Source: Flavobacteriales bacterium UBA6770
GTDB taxonomy: Bacteria; Bacteroidota; Bacteroidia; Flavobacteriales_G; Salibacteraceae
Length of the DNA: 64,000 bases
Assembly (NCBI GenBank): GCA_905181875.1
Contig: CAJIZH010000002.1
Span: 186,001 to 250,000 of the forward strand
Reading direction: 5' to 3'
Shown: one piece after another, positions 52,867-62,187 of the stretch
Position numbering within the stretch: the first letter of the stretch is position 1
Layout: the number at the start of each line of letters is the position of its first letter
Notes under the pieces: generated by a model
Database searches by the model: none
What the model saw: only the letters and a program-made list of their open reading frames with translations
What the model was told of the DNA's origin: nothing
Made by a program: the position numbers and the translations under genes

Positions 52867-54342
52867 TCAGCCCTTGGCATGCTTTACTGAAAACAATCCA
52901 ATTACACCAAATCCGAATGCCAACATAATATGAAAAGGCATTAAACCGCTATCGCCAAGATAGATGCCAATTCCAATTGCTGCAATAAAATAGACTGACA
53001 ACAACAATTCAACATAAGTAAGTGGATTAATCTTTCTGGAAATGTATTTGTTTTTTTTCCAAACACCATCATTCTTAACTAAATTAAATTTTGGTGTTCT
53101 TACAAACGGACTTTTTTTACCCGCGTAACCCTCACAAACTGCAATTGTATTATGTAAAGACAAACCCATGTATACAGAAAGAAATATTGGAAAAGAACTG
53201 ATAAACTTTAAAAAACCCTTTGTCTTATTCTCATAATTCATTGCAGTTGATGTCCAATAGAAAAAGGCTAGAAAAACAAAACTTAATGAGAAAACTGCAG
53301 CTACTTGAAATAGGTATCCTAACTCGAAATAAACGCTTTTAATGTACATTAAGGGCACTGACAACAAGCCTGTTAGGAGAATGCAAACAAAAACAAAACT
53401 GTTCATTAGATGAAAAATCGCATGTATTTTGGTCGAATTTGAAACGTCTTTTGACTTTATTACTTTATCTAAATTCTTTACCGCACATTCCGCTGCACCT
53501 TTATTCCAACGGTATTGTTGAGTCTTAAGCGCATTCATAGCTGCTGGTAGTTCGGCCGGAGAACCAATTCCTTCTAAATACTTAAACTCCCAACCTTTCA
53601 ATTGAGCACGGTAGCTTAAATCTAAATCCTCTGTCAATGTATCCGATTCCCAGCCACCAGCTTCGTTTATGCACTGTTTTCGCCAAACTCCTGCTGTTCC
53701 ATTAAAGTTAATGAAATGACCTGCAGCGTTTCGACCTCCTTGCTCTACAGTAAAATGAGCATCTAAACCAAAGGCTTGCAACCGAGTAAGGAAGTTATAA
53801 TTCTTGTTTAAATGCAACCATTTAGTTTGAACTAATCCAATCTTTTCGTTTGTAAAATGAATCAAACTGTCCATCAAAAAATTCTTTGCAGGTATAAAAT
53901 CCGCATCGAAAATAGCAACGAATTCTCCTTCACAAATCACCAGACCTTCAGCTAAAGCGCCAGCCTTAAAACCTTGTCGAATAACCCTATGTATGTGTTT
54001 AATATTAAAGCCCTCTTGCTGAAGAGCTCCAACTTTATTGGCAATTAATTCAAAGGTTTCATCAGTAGAATCATCCAAAACTTGAATTTCAAATTTATCT
54101 TTAGGGTAATCAATTTTAACTGTAGCATCAATGAGTCGCTCACTTACATATTGCTCATTAAATATGGGTAATTGTATGGTAACCATAGGGAATTTAACCA
54201 ATGCCGGTGGTTGCAACTGTAGCGGATCTCTCTTGGACTTTCTGTACTTTAAAGTCAAGGTGAGCTGAATGAGAGAATACAAGAAAATGAAGAGGATTAA
54301 CACTCCATATATTATAATAACAGACCAAACTAAGATGAGCAT
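52867..54342 (-). CDS. Cellulose-synthase-like GT2 processive glycosyltransferase (CslA-like)
   Basis: Membrane polymerase of 491 aa. One N-terminal helix, a GT-A domain with TIQLPIFNEQYVSERLID, VLDDSTDET, the metal DAD in FDADF, acceptor TEDLDLSYR and processivity motif QQYRW, then several C-terminal helices. This QxxRW/TED combination is typical of beta-linked polysaccharide synthases, and the sequence recalls plant glucomannan CslA. The polymer is unknown. It is the last gene of the operon, following the dolichol-type GT by 1 bp. Confidence 0.85.
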   Translation of the reverse strand: MLILVWSVIIIYGVLILFIFLYSLIQLTLTLKYRKSKRDPLQLQPPALVKFPMVTIQLPIFNEQYVSERLIDATVKIDYPKDKFEIQVLDDSTDETFELIANKVGALQQEGFNIKHIHRVIRQGFKAGALAEGLVICEGEFVAIFDADFIPAKNFLMDSLIHFTNEKIGLVQTKWLHLNKNYNFLTRLQAFGLDAHFTVEQGGRNAAGHFINFNGTAGVWRKQCINEAGGWESDTLTEDLDLSYRAQLKGWEFKYLEGIGSPAELPAAMNALKTQQYRWNKGAAECAVKNLDKVIKSKDVSNSTKIHAIFHLMNSFVFVCILLTGLLSVPLMYIKSVYFELGYLFQVAAVFSLSFVFLAFFYWTSTAMNYENKTKGFLKFISSFPIFLSVYMGLSLHNTIAVCEGYAGKKSPFVRTPKFNLVKNDGVWKKNKYISRKINPLTYVELLLSVYFIAAIGIGIYLGDSGLMPFHIMLAFGFGVIGLFSVKHAKG

Positions 54343-54343
54343 A

Positions 54344-55048
54344 TTATGCGTATTTAAAAATGGTTTGAATTATTTTATAACCTGCAAGAACAGTCCCTTT
54401 AACAGTTCCCGAAATCTTTGAAACTCCAACTCTATTTTTATAATTCACTGGAACTTCGGTAGTTTTTAGATTCATTTTAGCTGCTTTTACTTGCATTTCT
54501 ACTGTCCAACCGTAGGTTTTATCTTGCATTTGAATCGCATTTAAAGCTTTTGTTGTTATTGCTCTAAAAGGCCCTAAATCAGTGTACTTAACACCAAAAA
54601 ATAACTGTACTAATTTCGTAGCTAACCAATTCCCGAAAAGCTGTGGGACCGTCATCGATCCTGGTTCGCGATTACCTAATGCTCTTGAGCCGATAACCAG
54701 GTCCATTTGCTGTGTAAATATTGGTTCTACTACTTTGGTTAGTTCCTCTGGAAAATCAGCATAATCAGCATCTAGAAAGACAATGATATCCGGAACGATA
54801 TCTTGATCGAGCAGATAATTGATTCCACAAAGACAGGATGCTCCATACCCTTGATAGGTTTCTTCCAAAACAATAGCTCCTTGGTCCAACGCTTTTTCTT
54901 TTGTAAAGTCAGACGAATTATTATCTACGACTACAATCAAGTCTACCCAATCTTTTGGAATATCTTTAAGTACCATTCCTATGGCATTTTCTTCATTAAA
55001 TGCAGGAATTACAACAGCAATTGAAATATCAGCAGGTTTACTCGTCAT
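54344..55048 (-). CDS. GT2 polyprenyl-phosphate sugar transferase (dolichol-phosphate mannose synthase-like)
   Basis: Probably transfers a hexose to a lipid carrier. ISIAVVIPAFNEENAIGMVLK (8-28), the DXD-like FLDADYADFPE, and GSRALGNREPG match DPM-type enzymes. No membrane helices apart from a weak C-terminal one. ATG 55048 overlaps the end of the MORN-like gene by 11 bp. It lies directly ahead of the CslA-like polymerase, suggesting a shared glycan pathway. Confidence 0.85.
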   Translation of the reverse strand: MTSKPADISIAVVIPAFNEENAIGMVLKDIPKDWVDLIVVVDNNSSDFTKEKALDQGAIVLEETYQGYGASCLCGINYLLDQDIVPDIIVFLDADYADFPEELTKVVEPIFTQQMDLVIGSRALGNREPGSMTVPQLFGNWLATKLVQLFFGVKYTDLGPFRAITTKALNAIQMQDKTYGWTVEMQVKAAKMNLKTTEVPVNYKNRVGVSKISGTVKGTVLAGYKIIQTIFKYA

Positions 55049-56028
55049 CTTCAATTTTTATAATACGATCGAATTCACCATCTTCCTTATAATAACGCCA
55101 TTCTCCAGTCGGATCGTCGTTATAATAGTACCCTTCGGTCTTAAGAGTACTATCTGAGTAATACGTTTTGTAAAACCCACTTTTTACATTATTCGCATAA
55201 TCCCCTTCTTCTAACATATTTCCAGTTGAATCCCAAAATCGCCACCACCCTACTTTTACATTATTAGAGAAATACCCTTCTTCTTTACCTTCACCATTCG
55301 AATGGTAATACTTCCATAAACCTGTCTTTTGATTGTTTTCGAACTCACCAACCCATTTTACTTTTCCATTCTCAATAAACCGTTTAGCCCAACCATTTTG
55401 CTTTCCTAAGTTCCAGTTGACTTCTAATTCTGTTTGCCCATTTTCGTACCGTGATTCCCAGAATCCTTCTCTCAAGTCATCTGCTATATTCACCTTGCTT
55501 TCTTATAACTCCATTCCTGAAATATTCTTTCCAGTAGCCTTCTTTTAAATCATTACTAAAAATGGATTCAGACATGATGTTTCCGTTTTCATAATAACTT
55601 TCCCAAAAACCATCTTTCATTCCTGCATCGTAAATTTCTTTTGCTGCTAATTGTTCGTTAGGGTAGTCTTTTTTCCAATTTCCTACTTTCTTTCCAGCAT
55701 CAAAATTTCCTGTTTTAGAAATTTCTCCGTTTTCATGATAATATTTCCAATAGCCTTGCTTTAAGTCTTCTTTATACTCGCCAATAGACAAAACTGATTT
55801 AGTGTCAGAATAGGTTTTCCACCAACCCGTTTTTTTCGCATTAAGCAATCGCCCTTCTTCTTTTATAGCGCCATTATCAAAATAATTTTTGGTGTAGATT
55901 GGTTTTATAGTCCAATCAGATGTAGCCACATTTTTAACTGCCAACACTTCCGGTTTAAAGGAAATATTAAAAATAGCGGCAGCAATCAATATCGCCTGAA
56001 GGAGAAAAAGAAGCCAATAATTTTTCAT
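55038..56028 (-). pseudogene. Membrane-anchored MORN/YwqK-like repeat protein split by a +1 insertion
   Basis: Membrane-anchored N-terminal half (residues 1-183; helix YWLLFLLQAILIAAAIF) and a C-terminal half in another frame from a GTG at 55493. Both consist of MORN-like repeats of the form GYWKYYHENGEISKTG. Deleting one base near 55481 changes YSR-stop to YSNDLREGFWESRYENG, which duplicates the preceding repeat's FSNDLKEGYW and joins the halves into one ~330-residue protein. The second half alone lacks an export signal. Real mutation and sequence error are both possible. YwqK annotations in databases as 'antitoxin' are misleading for this envelope repeat protein. Confidence 0.85.
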
Positions 56029-56034
56029 TAAACC

Positions 56035-57420
56035 TTAAATAATTTCTTTATTCAATTCTGTTTTTTCATGACCAATTAAAATTGGATTATCTGTAACTCT
56101 GTTTTCTTCTGGACCATTTTCCAGTTTTAAAACGCCACGAGGACAAACTGCTGAACAAACACCACAACCAACACAAGAAGCACGTACAATATTCTGACCT
56201 TTTTGAGCATACGCACGGACATCAATTCCTTGTTCGCAATACGTTGAACAATTACCACACGAAATACATTGCCCACCGTTGGTTGTAATTCTAAATCTAG
56301 ACTTAAATCGTTGAACAATTCCCATATAAGCTGCCATAGGGCAACCGAACCGGCACCAAACTCTATTACCTAATAATGGATAAAATCCAACTCCTATAAT
56401 TCCTGAGAACGCTGCTCCAATAAGAAATGCATATGGTTTTCTGAAATAGGTGTAAATATCAAGTCCCATGAACGAACTTGAATTAGTAAAATATGCATAT
56501 AACACAACTGCCGTAACAACAGTTATGTAAACCAATACACCATGAATTAACCACCGTTCTAACTTCCAAGATTTTATGCTTTTATCGGATAAATGACGAA
56601 ATGGATCTCCTGCAGTTTCAGCCAGTCCTCCGCACCCGCAAATCCAACTGCAATACCATCTCTTACCAACATAGTAAGTTATAATTGGAGTCAAAACAGT
56701 AAAACCAAGAATTCCCCAAACCATGTAAAACATACCCATAGAACCAGAAGCTTGGTCTGTCATATTATTAAGGTGCCAGTCTTCAAAAAAGTAATAATTT
56801 AAAGGCCAGAAATGCTTCAAATCTTTAACAAAATAAGGTTGATCTTGATTCATTCCTTCCAAAATTTCAGGAATAAAATAAGCCAAGAATAGTTGCGCTG
56901 CCATTACCGAAATGGTACGCCACATTTGATAGCGACTGTGTCTGTATTTGAAAATAAATTTAACTCCTAATCCTACAATGCAAATTGTGTAGATGGTACC
57001 GTAAACAAACCATTGACTAGCTGGAGCTCCTTTTAAAGCATAACTAAGAGGGTCAAAAAACGCGATTAATCCAGTATTTGTTCCTTCTGCGCTTAACCCT
57101 AGCATTTCTGGAAACCAATACAACTCTACATAAAACCCAGTAATTACTACTCCACTTACCCAGGCTAAAAGGCCTCTGTTAGTAAGTGTGTTCGTCCATA
57201 TCCCATTATTTTTAATTCCCTCAGACTCTCCTGCATAGGTTGAGATACCAAATACCATCATTCCTGTTAGCAAACTTCCTAAGCATATCCACATAAAAAT
57301 TGGGGATAAACTAACTCCAACCCATGATAATATCAAAATTACTAATCCAATAAAACTGAGCATTAATCCAGTCGGTACTCCCAAGGATTTCACCAAATTG
57401 TTTTCGTTTGTGTTACTCAT
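56035..57420 (-). CDS. Membrane-bound 4Fe-4S protein (NapH/CcoG-like polyferredoxin)
   Basis: 461 residues, at least eight membrane helices plus cysteine clusters. Membrane part has SWICGCGGLAETAGDPFRHL and WCRFGCPMAAYMGIVQRF as in NapH/NosR/CcoG families; the C-terminal ferredoxin domain has CISCGNCSTYCEQG and CVGCGVCSAVCPRG, each fitting a [4Fe-4S] cluster. It would move electrons across or at the inner membrane. It overlaps the beta-barrel gene by 8 bp and lies 6 bp before the MORN-like gene. Confidence 0.85.
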   Translation of the reverse strand: MSNTNENNLVKSLGVPTGLMLSFIGLVILILSWVGVSLSPIFMWICLGSLLTGMMVFGISTYAGESEGIKNNGIWTNTLTNRGLLAWVSGVVITGFYVELYWFPEMLGLSAEGTNTGLIAFFDPLSYALKGAPASQWFVYGTIYTICIVGLGVKFIFKYRHSRYQMWRTISVMAAQLFLAYFIPEILEGMNQDQPYFVKDLKHFWPLNYYFFEDWHLNNMTDQASGSMGMFYMVWGILGFTVLTPIITYYVGKRWYCSWICGCGGLAETAGDPFRHLSDKSIKSWKLERWLIHGVLVYITVVTAVVLYAYFTNSSSFMGLDIYTYFRKPYAFLIGAAFSGIIGVGFYPLLGNRVWCRFGCPMAAYMGIVQRFKSRFRITTNGGQCISCGNCSTYCEQGIDVRAYAQKGQNIVRASCVGCGVCSAVCPRGVLKLENGPEENRVTDNPILIGHEKTELNKEII

Positions 57421-58237
57421 TTTTCAGGTATTTGATTTTGTAAATAAATGCAGCGCTGCCGCCAATAGATTGTCCAACGTTTCTTCCCGTCAAAATAGAA
57501 TAAGCGCCAAATGCAACGCCCATTTTACCTTCGTTAAATGGCTTATAAAAAGTCCCACCTAATTTGTGATAGGAAACTCCTAAAGTTGTGAAGGGGCGAT
57601 TATTTCCATCTCGATAATCGGACCCACCATCAGCATTTTGAAAATCATAATAAATATCAAAATAATAATTATAAGCTGCTTTTCCAATTTTCACTGCAAC
57701 TGGAACTGAGCTTGGAGTGAGATTTGAACGACTTGTGAAGCCTCCTTGAAGCATTCCGAACCAGCCATTATTTGCAAAATACTGAAACACCAATCGAGCA
57801 TCTAAGGCCTTTGCCTGCTGCCCAATTGCATTTAAGCCTTGAGTTGGGTAATTTGAAATTGGAGTGCTGAACCCTGTTGTAACGAGACTAGAAAACGTTC
57901 CTTTTCTTGTTGCCTTATTTAGAAATCTACCCTTCAAAAAGACCGAAACATCTTGCAAATTTGACCAATTTGAAGCAGTCATTACGTAAGGTAAGTTTAT
58001 TTGAGCATCCAGCCAATTGGTTATTCCAGCTGAAGCAAAAAAACTGGCGCTAGTAGTTGTTCTGCTCAACGAAACTAACCCATCAGATGCATGAAACTTT
58101 GAGAAGCTATCGAAAGTCAAACCTCCCACTAGATCTATATTTCCTTTACCCTTCATAAAACCATCAACAGCAGGCTGAGCAATAGCTGAAAAGGAAAAAC
58201 AAAGACTCAAAAATCCTATGAAAAAATCCTTGCCCAT
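57413..58237 (-). CDS. Outer-membrane beta-barrel protein (transporter-like)
   Basis: 274 residues with a signal peptide (MGKDFFIGFLSLCFSFSAIA) and alternating amphipathic strands (NIDLVGGLTFDSFSKF, SASFFASAGITNWLDAQINLPYVM, KMGVAFGAYSILTGRNVGQSIGG). Such barrels are annotated only as 'transporter' in Bacteroidota. Nearby genes encode a FAD oxidoreductase (22-bp overlap) and membrane 4Fe-4S protein, suggesting a linked role, perhaps in uptake of an electron acceptor or metal. Not identified further. Confidence 0.7.
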   Translation of the reverse strand: MGKDFFIGFLSLCFSFSAIAQPAVDGFMKGKGNIDLVGGLTFDSFSKFHASDGLVSLSRTTTSASFFASAGITNWLDAQINLPYVMTASNWSNLQDVSVFLKGRFLNKATRKGTFSSLVTTGFSTPISNYPTQGLNAIGQQAKALDARLVFQYFANNGWFGMLQGGFTSRSNLTPSSVPVAVKIGKAAYNYYFDIYYDFQNADGGSDYRDGNNRPFTTLGVSYHKLGGTFYKPFNEGKMGVAFGAYSILTGRNVGQSIGGSAAFIYKIKYLKNE

Positions 58238-59544
58238 TTCTTTTTTTTGATTTGAATGTTTTTACCGAAATGACCGTTGTAGGCATTCACTATTTCGCTT
58301 CCGTATTGTTTATAAAGTTCAGGATCGAAGTTAACATCTTCGAGATGCTCCATCACAAAATCAATTGATTTTGATTGAGTTAGCCATTTATCAAACAACT
58401 CGTGGCGCATTCTAATTCCGAACGTATTGATACCCACAAATTGTTCACTAGACTTATTAAAAACGAATTTCACACCCAGCCTTCCATTGGTATGTTCCCA
58501 ATAAAATTGTTCGTTTTCCTCCTCAACCTGCGCCGATACAACTCCATAAGTCTGGTATTCAATGTCAAAGAACTTAGCAGAATTGAACCAATTTCCTGGT
58601 TTATATTCTGTTTTTTTACCAGTTAAGGTTTTCGCTAATGTTTCTCCCATCATTCGGCCAGTATACCATACTTGTTCAATATTTCGGCGCCCTTTTGGTG
58701 CTACTTTAAACTGAGCGCAATCTCCGAGAGCATAAACATTAGGTTGACTTGTTTCTAAGAACTCATTTACTACTATTCCTCGATCGGTTTCTAGCTCTGC
58801 TTCTTTTAGGAATTGAATATTTGGACTTACACCAGCAGTAAGACCAACAAACTGGCATTCAATTTCTCCATGTGTATCTGTTTTGACTGCCCTAACCCGT
58901 CCATTTTCATCAGACAAAATCTCTAGTAAGTTAGTTTCTAGTAATAGTTTTACTCCATGCTCCCCTATGTGTCTGTGCACTAAATCACCTTCTTCTTTAG
59001 GAAGTACATTCCCCCAAAACCGATTTTCTCGAACTAAAAAATCTACTTCAATATTTCGACTTCGAAACATTTCTGCCATTTCAACTCCAATAAGTCCACC
59101 GCCAACAATAACTGCTTTACGCAAGTTTTTAGAGTTTTCTTCCATCAACTCCAAGTCATTATAAGAATACAACCCTTGAACTCCATCAAGGTCTTGACCT
59201 AGCCAACCAAATTTGTTGGGTTTGGATCCTAATGCAAGAACCAGTTTGGTATAATTCGATTGTTTTCCATTTGAAAAATGGAGCTTTTGATTATTAAAAT
59301 CAATGGTATTCACGTGCGCAAAACACAATTCAATTCTATTTTTAGCCCAGAAATTGTCTTCATAAGGTTTCATGTGTTCTTTTTTCATATGCCCCATGTA
59401 AGCATACATAAGAGCGGTGCGAGAGAAAAAGTACTTTGTCTCCGATGATATCACAATAATTTGTGCCTGACTATTTTGCTTTCGCACGTTTCTAGCAGTG
59501 GTTATCCCAGATATTCCGTTGCCTATTATTACAATTCGTTCCAT
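58216..59544 (-). CDS. NAD(P)H/FAD-dependent oxidoreductase (NirB N-terminal/rubredoxin reductase-like)
   Basis: 442 residues from ATG 59544. Two dinucleotide-binding motifs: IVIIGNGISGITTARNVR near the N-terminus (FAD) and KAVIVGGGLIGVEMAEMF (NAD(P)H). The FAD signature NVYALGDCAQF follows. The C-terminal ~120 residues are an extra domain (YQTYGVVSAQVEEENEQFYW). No redox-active CxxC is seen, so an electron-transfer role to the downstream 4Fe-4S protein is plausible. The upstream in-frame ATG at 59622 would add 26 residues and cross the promoter region. Confidence 0.85.
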   Translation of the reverse strand: MERIVIIGNGISGITTARNVRKQNSQAQIIVISSETKYFFSRTALMYAYMGHMKKEHMKPYEDNFWAKNRIELCFAHVNTIDFNNQKLHFSNGKQSNYTKLVLALGSKPNKFGWLGQDLDGVQGLYSYNDLELMEENSKNLRKAVIVGGGLIGVEMAEMFRSRNIEVDFLVRENRFWGNVLPKEEGDLVHRHIGEHGVKLLLETNLLEILSDENGRVRAVKTDTHGEIECQFVGLTAGVSPNIQFLKEAELETDRGIVVNEFLETSQPNVYALGDCAQFKVAPKGRRNIEQVWYTGRMMGETLAKTLTGKKTEYKPGNWFNSAKFFDIEYQTYGVVSAQVEEENEQFYWEHTNGRLGVKFVFNKSSEQFVGINTFGIRMRHELFDKWLTQSKSIDFVMEHLEDVNFDPELYKQYGSEIVNAYNGHFGKNIQIKKKKWARIFS

Positions 59545-59588
59545 AATCTTAAAAGAACGACAAAGAAACACAGTTGACTCAGGTAATC

Positions 59589-59606
59589 TTGTCATTTGTT
59601 GGACAA
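59589..59606. promoter_or_regulatory. Inverted repeat TTGTC-N8-GACAA in a divergent promoter region
   Basis: Five-bp perfect arms (59589-59593; 59602-59606) in the 170-bp gap between the oxidoreductase operon and the DUF547 gene. The arm spacing resembles a CRP/FNR-family operator, though the consensus TTGAT-N4-ATCAA is not matched. Confidence 0.3.
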
Positions 59607-59714
59607 TAAAACAAAGAATCAAAACCTTTCAATAACTTAAACAGAAATGTAATCAATACAACACTTTTGAGCTGCAAGTTGGTCGACTTTTGCAGCATAC
59701 TTTAAACTACTAAA

Positions 59715-61343
59715 ATGCGCTTTCTACTTCTTCTTTCTGCACTTTGTTTAGCGGTTTCATTGCCGGCTCAAGACTTCTTTGAAAAAAGTAACTTGTTCTT
59801 TGCCGAAAACGTGACAAACAATAAGGTAGGTTACTCCAAACTTGCTGCAAACTCAAAAAGTTTAAACGAATTGATTACGATTATTGCAAAACAAGACTTA
59901 ACCCAATTAGAAGAACCTAATAAAAAAGCATTTCTAATTAATAGCTATAACTTACTGGTAATTAATCAAATAATCGAAAAATGGCAAATTGAATCAGTCA
60001 TGGACATTGGAGGGTTTTTTGAAGCAAACAAGGTTGTTATAGGTGGAAATAAAATGACTTTGAATGATTTGGAAAACAAGGAAATAAGGAAAATTTATAA
60101 GGACCCACGAGTTCATTTTGTTCTGGTTTGTGGAGCAATCGGTTGTCCCCCTATTATTAACGAGGCATACCTACCTGCAACACTCGACGCTCAATTGGAC
60201 AGACAAACTAAAATTGCTATGAACAACCCAACTTTCATTCAAGTAAGTGAAGATGGAAACATTAAAATCTCAGAGATTTTTAATTGGTATAAGGAGGATT
60301 TTGTTGCAAAAGGAAGCATTATTGAATATATTAACTCTTTCAGAACGACAGCAATTTCAACTGAACAAAAACCAAAATATTATCCTTACGATTGGAGTAT
60401 TAACGCTGGATCTTCATTGTCAGGTGCTTCCTCTAAGGCCGTTCAACCTTTTATTCCAGATGAAATGCTAATAGATCCATACGCAGTTAATTTACAGACC
60501 TACAATGCAGGTTCATTATTAAAAGAGAACCAAGCAGATTTTACAATTTTCAATTCCATTTATACGGAGAGTGAAAACAATTGGCAAGGACAAGATTACT
60601 CCGGTTACCGGACAACTTTTGCCAGTTCACTAATCCAATTCACTTACGGAGTAACAAAGAGCGCCAGAATTAACCTAGGAATGGACATTAGCCTCAAGGG
60701 TTCCGGAAAAGCAAAAAATGATGACGGATATGACCAAATTGGACGGGCATTTGATTTTAGAAACGACGATTCAACAAGAGTTGGAGTGTCATATATAGCA
60801 CCAAAAATCAAAATTCAACCATTTAAAAATGTTGCTGATTTTACGTTGCAAAGTTCCTTCAATATCGTACTACCAAAACATCCTGAAGGCTACTCCAACC
60901 CAGACGGAAGCGGCGTTGGAAACCTACTTTGGATTGAATGGAATAGACACGTATGGTGGACACAATTCTTTTATACCAAAATGATTTTAGACGATAAATT
61001 TCAAGTATTTGCTGAATTGGATCTGCTATTCCGTTTTAAAAGCAGTAAATCGCAAATAACGCATTTTGATTTGCCTGCAAGTGTTTTATTAAGTTACTTC
61101 CCAACCAAAAAAACCACCATCTATGGTATGATCCAACATGTTCCTCGTTTCTTATACGATACTAAAGATCCGCAAATTAACGACTGGTTGATCAGTTCAA
61201 ATTTCACTCAATTTGGTTTAGGTTTCAAGTATCAACTAAAACCTTCTATTAATATAGAATTACTCTATACCAACTTCTTTAGAGCACAAAACGGAGGCCG
61301 TGGAGAAACCTTTAATCTAGGAATAAAATATGTTTTGTTTTAA
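59715..61343 (+). CDS. DUF547 domain fused to an outer-membrane beta-barrel
   Basis: 542 residues. Signal peptide MRFLLLLSALCLAVSLPAQ; a DUF547 domain (about 25-215) with NKKAFLINSYNLLVI and the conserved CGAIGCPPI; a linker; then about 300 residues of alternating strands (SARINLGMDISLKG, GIKYVLF end) typical of an outer-membrane barrel. DUF547 proteins are usually 220-280 residues, so this appears to be a fusion. It is divergent from the FAD/barrel/4Fe-4S operon, which also contains a barrel. Function of DUF547 is not established. Confidence 0.75.
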   Translation: MRFLLLLSALCLAVSLPAQDFFEKSNLFFAENVTNNKVGYSKLAANSKSLNELITIIAKQDLTQLEEPNKKAFLINSYNLLVINQIIEKWQIESVMDIGGFFEANKVVIGGNKMTLNDLENKEIRKIYKDPRVHFVLVCGAIGCPPIINEAYLPATLDAQLDRQTKIAMNNPTFIQVSEDGNIKISEIFNWYKEDFVAKGSIIEYINSFRTTAISTEQKPKYYPYDWSINAGSSLSGASSKAVQPFIPDEMLIDPYAVNLQTYNAGSLLKENQADFTIFNSIYTESENNWQGQDYSGYRTTFASSLIQFTYGVTKSARINLGMDISLKGSGKAKNDDGYDQIGRAFDFRNDDSTRVGVSYIAPKIKIQPFKNVADFTLQSSFNIVLPKHPEGYSNPDGSGVGNLLWIEWNRHVWWTQFFYTKMILDDKFQVFAELDLLFRFKSSKSQITHFDLPASVLLSYFPTKKTTIYGMIQHVPRFLYDTKDPQINDWLISSNFTQFGLGFKYQLKPSINIELLYTNFFRAQNGGRGETFNLGIKYVLF

Positions 61344-62090
61344 CGGACGATTATGATAAAACCAGTGAGCCTAACTATGTCACCATTGTATTTCTTGAAT
61401 TGCCCTCGGTATACTAGTTTTGAATTTGTTGGCCAAGGATTTCCTCTATACACACCATTCCATTGAACATTCAAGTCGCTAAAAGTATAGAGCTCTTCTC
61501 CCCATAGGTTATCGCCCCAACCGAAAGGTTTGTGAATTGAATTGGATTTTAATCCGATAAGCAAAATGTATCGGATACAGTGCTTTAATCAGCTTTGGAA
61601 GCTCCAACCGTTACAAATATTTTTATCTTAACTATATCTGCACAGCCAATTTCAACTCGAAAGACATGCGTAACATCATATGCTCCTGCTAGAAATGTCT
61701 CTGTCGGATTGGCAAGAGAACTAGTTGAGCCGTCACCAAAAATCTCAAGAATGTGTTAAGGGAGCCAAGGCAGAGGAATTACTTTTAAATCTCACCGAAT
61801 GTGGCTCTTTACAACTGCTTGCCTGTCCGATAGTAGTGAATTTAGCTACTGCCCGAGTTAGAATAGGTAGCCGAAGGAAAGGGGTCATTTGAATTTGAAG
61901 ATGCTCCTTGCCCAAAACTCCATTGTCTTGAAGTAATTCTACCACCAGTTGAAATGTCTTTAAATTTCACTGCCAATGGAGGACAAAACGCTAAGGTATC
62001 TGCTTCAAAATCAGCCTTAAGTTGAGCTGATCCAATCAAACAGCATAGGATGATAAATGAGAAAAATAGTATGGTTTTTTTGTTATTCAT
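61340..62090 (-). pseudogene. Decayed PKD/CHU_C secreted protein gene
   Basis: Starts intact with a signal peptide (MNNKKTILFFSFIILCCLIGSAQ) and a PKD domain (VKFKDISTGGRITSRQWSFGQG), then loses frame at about 61842. A second PKD follows in other frames (AVAKFTTIGQASSC; FGDGSTSSLANPTETFLAGAY) with TGG changed to TGA and a T5 where T4 is expected. The end reads WGEELYTFSDLNVQWNGVYRG and GFIIIVR, a CHU_C (T9SS type B) tail. The middle is largely deleted. It lies directly downstream of a longer homologous gene. The stop region overlaps the DUF547 gene's end by 4 bp. Confidence 0.85.
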
Positions 62091-62187
62091 TTAACGGCTG
62101 AAATACTAAGATAAGATACTATAAAATTCTCCTTTAATTTTAAAACAAGACCAATTGCAATAAGCGCCTTTTCACTAGTAAGTCAGT

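Noticed and set aside
61745..61945. 66-residue frame treated as a separate gene
   Set aside because: Its sequence continues the PKD domain of the decayed gene in a shifted frame.
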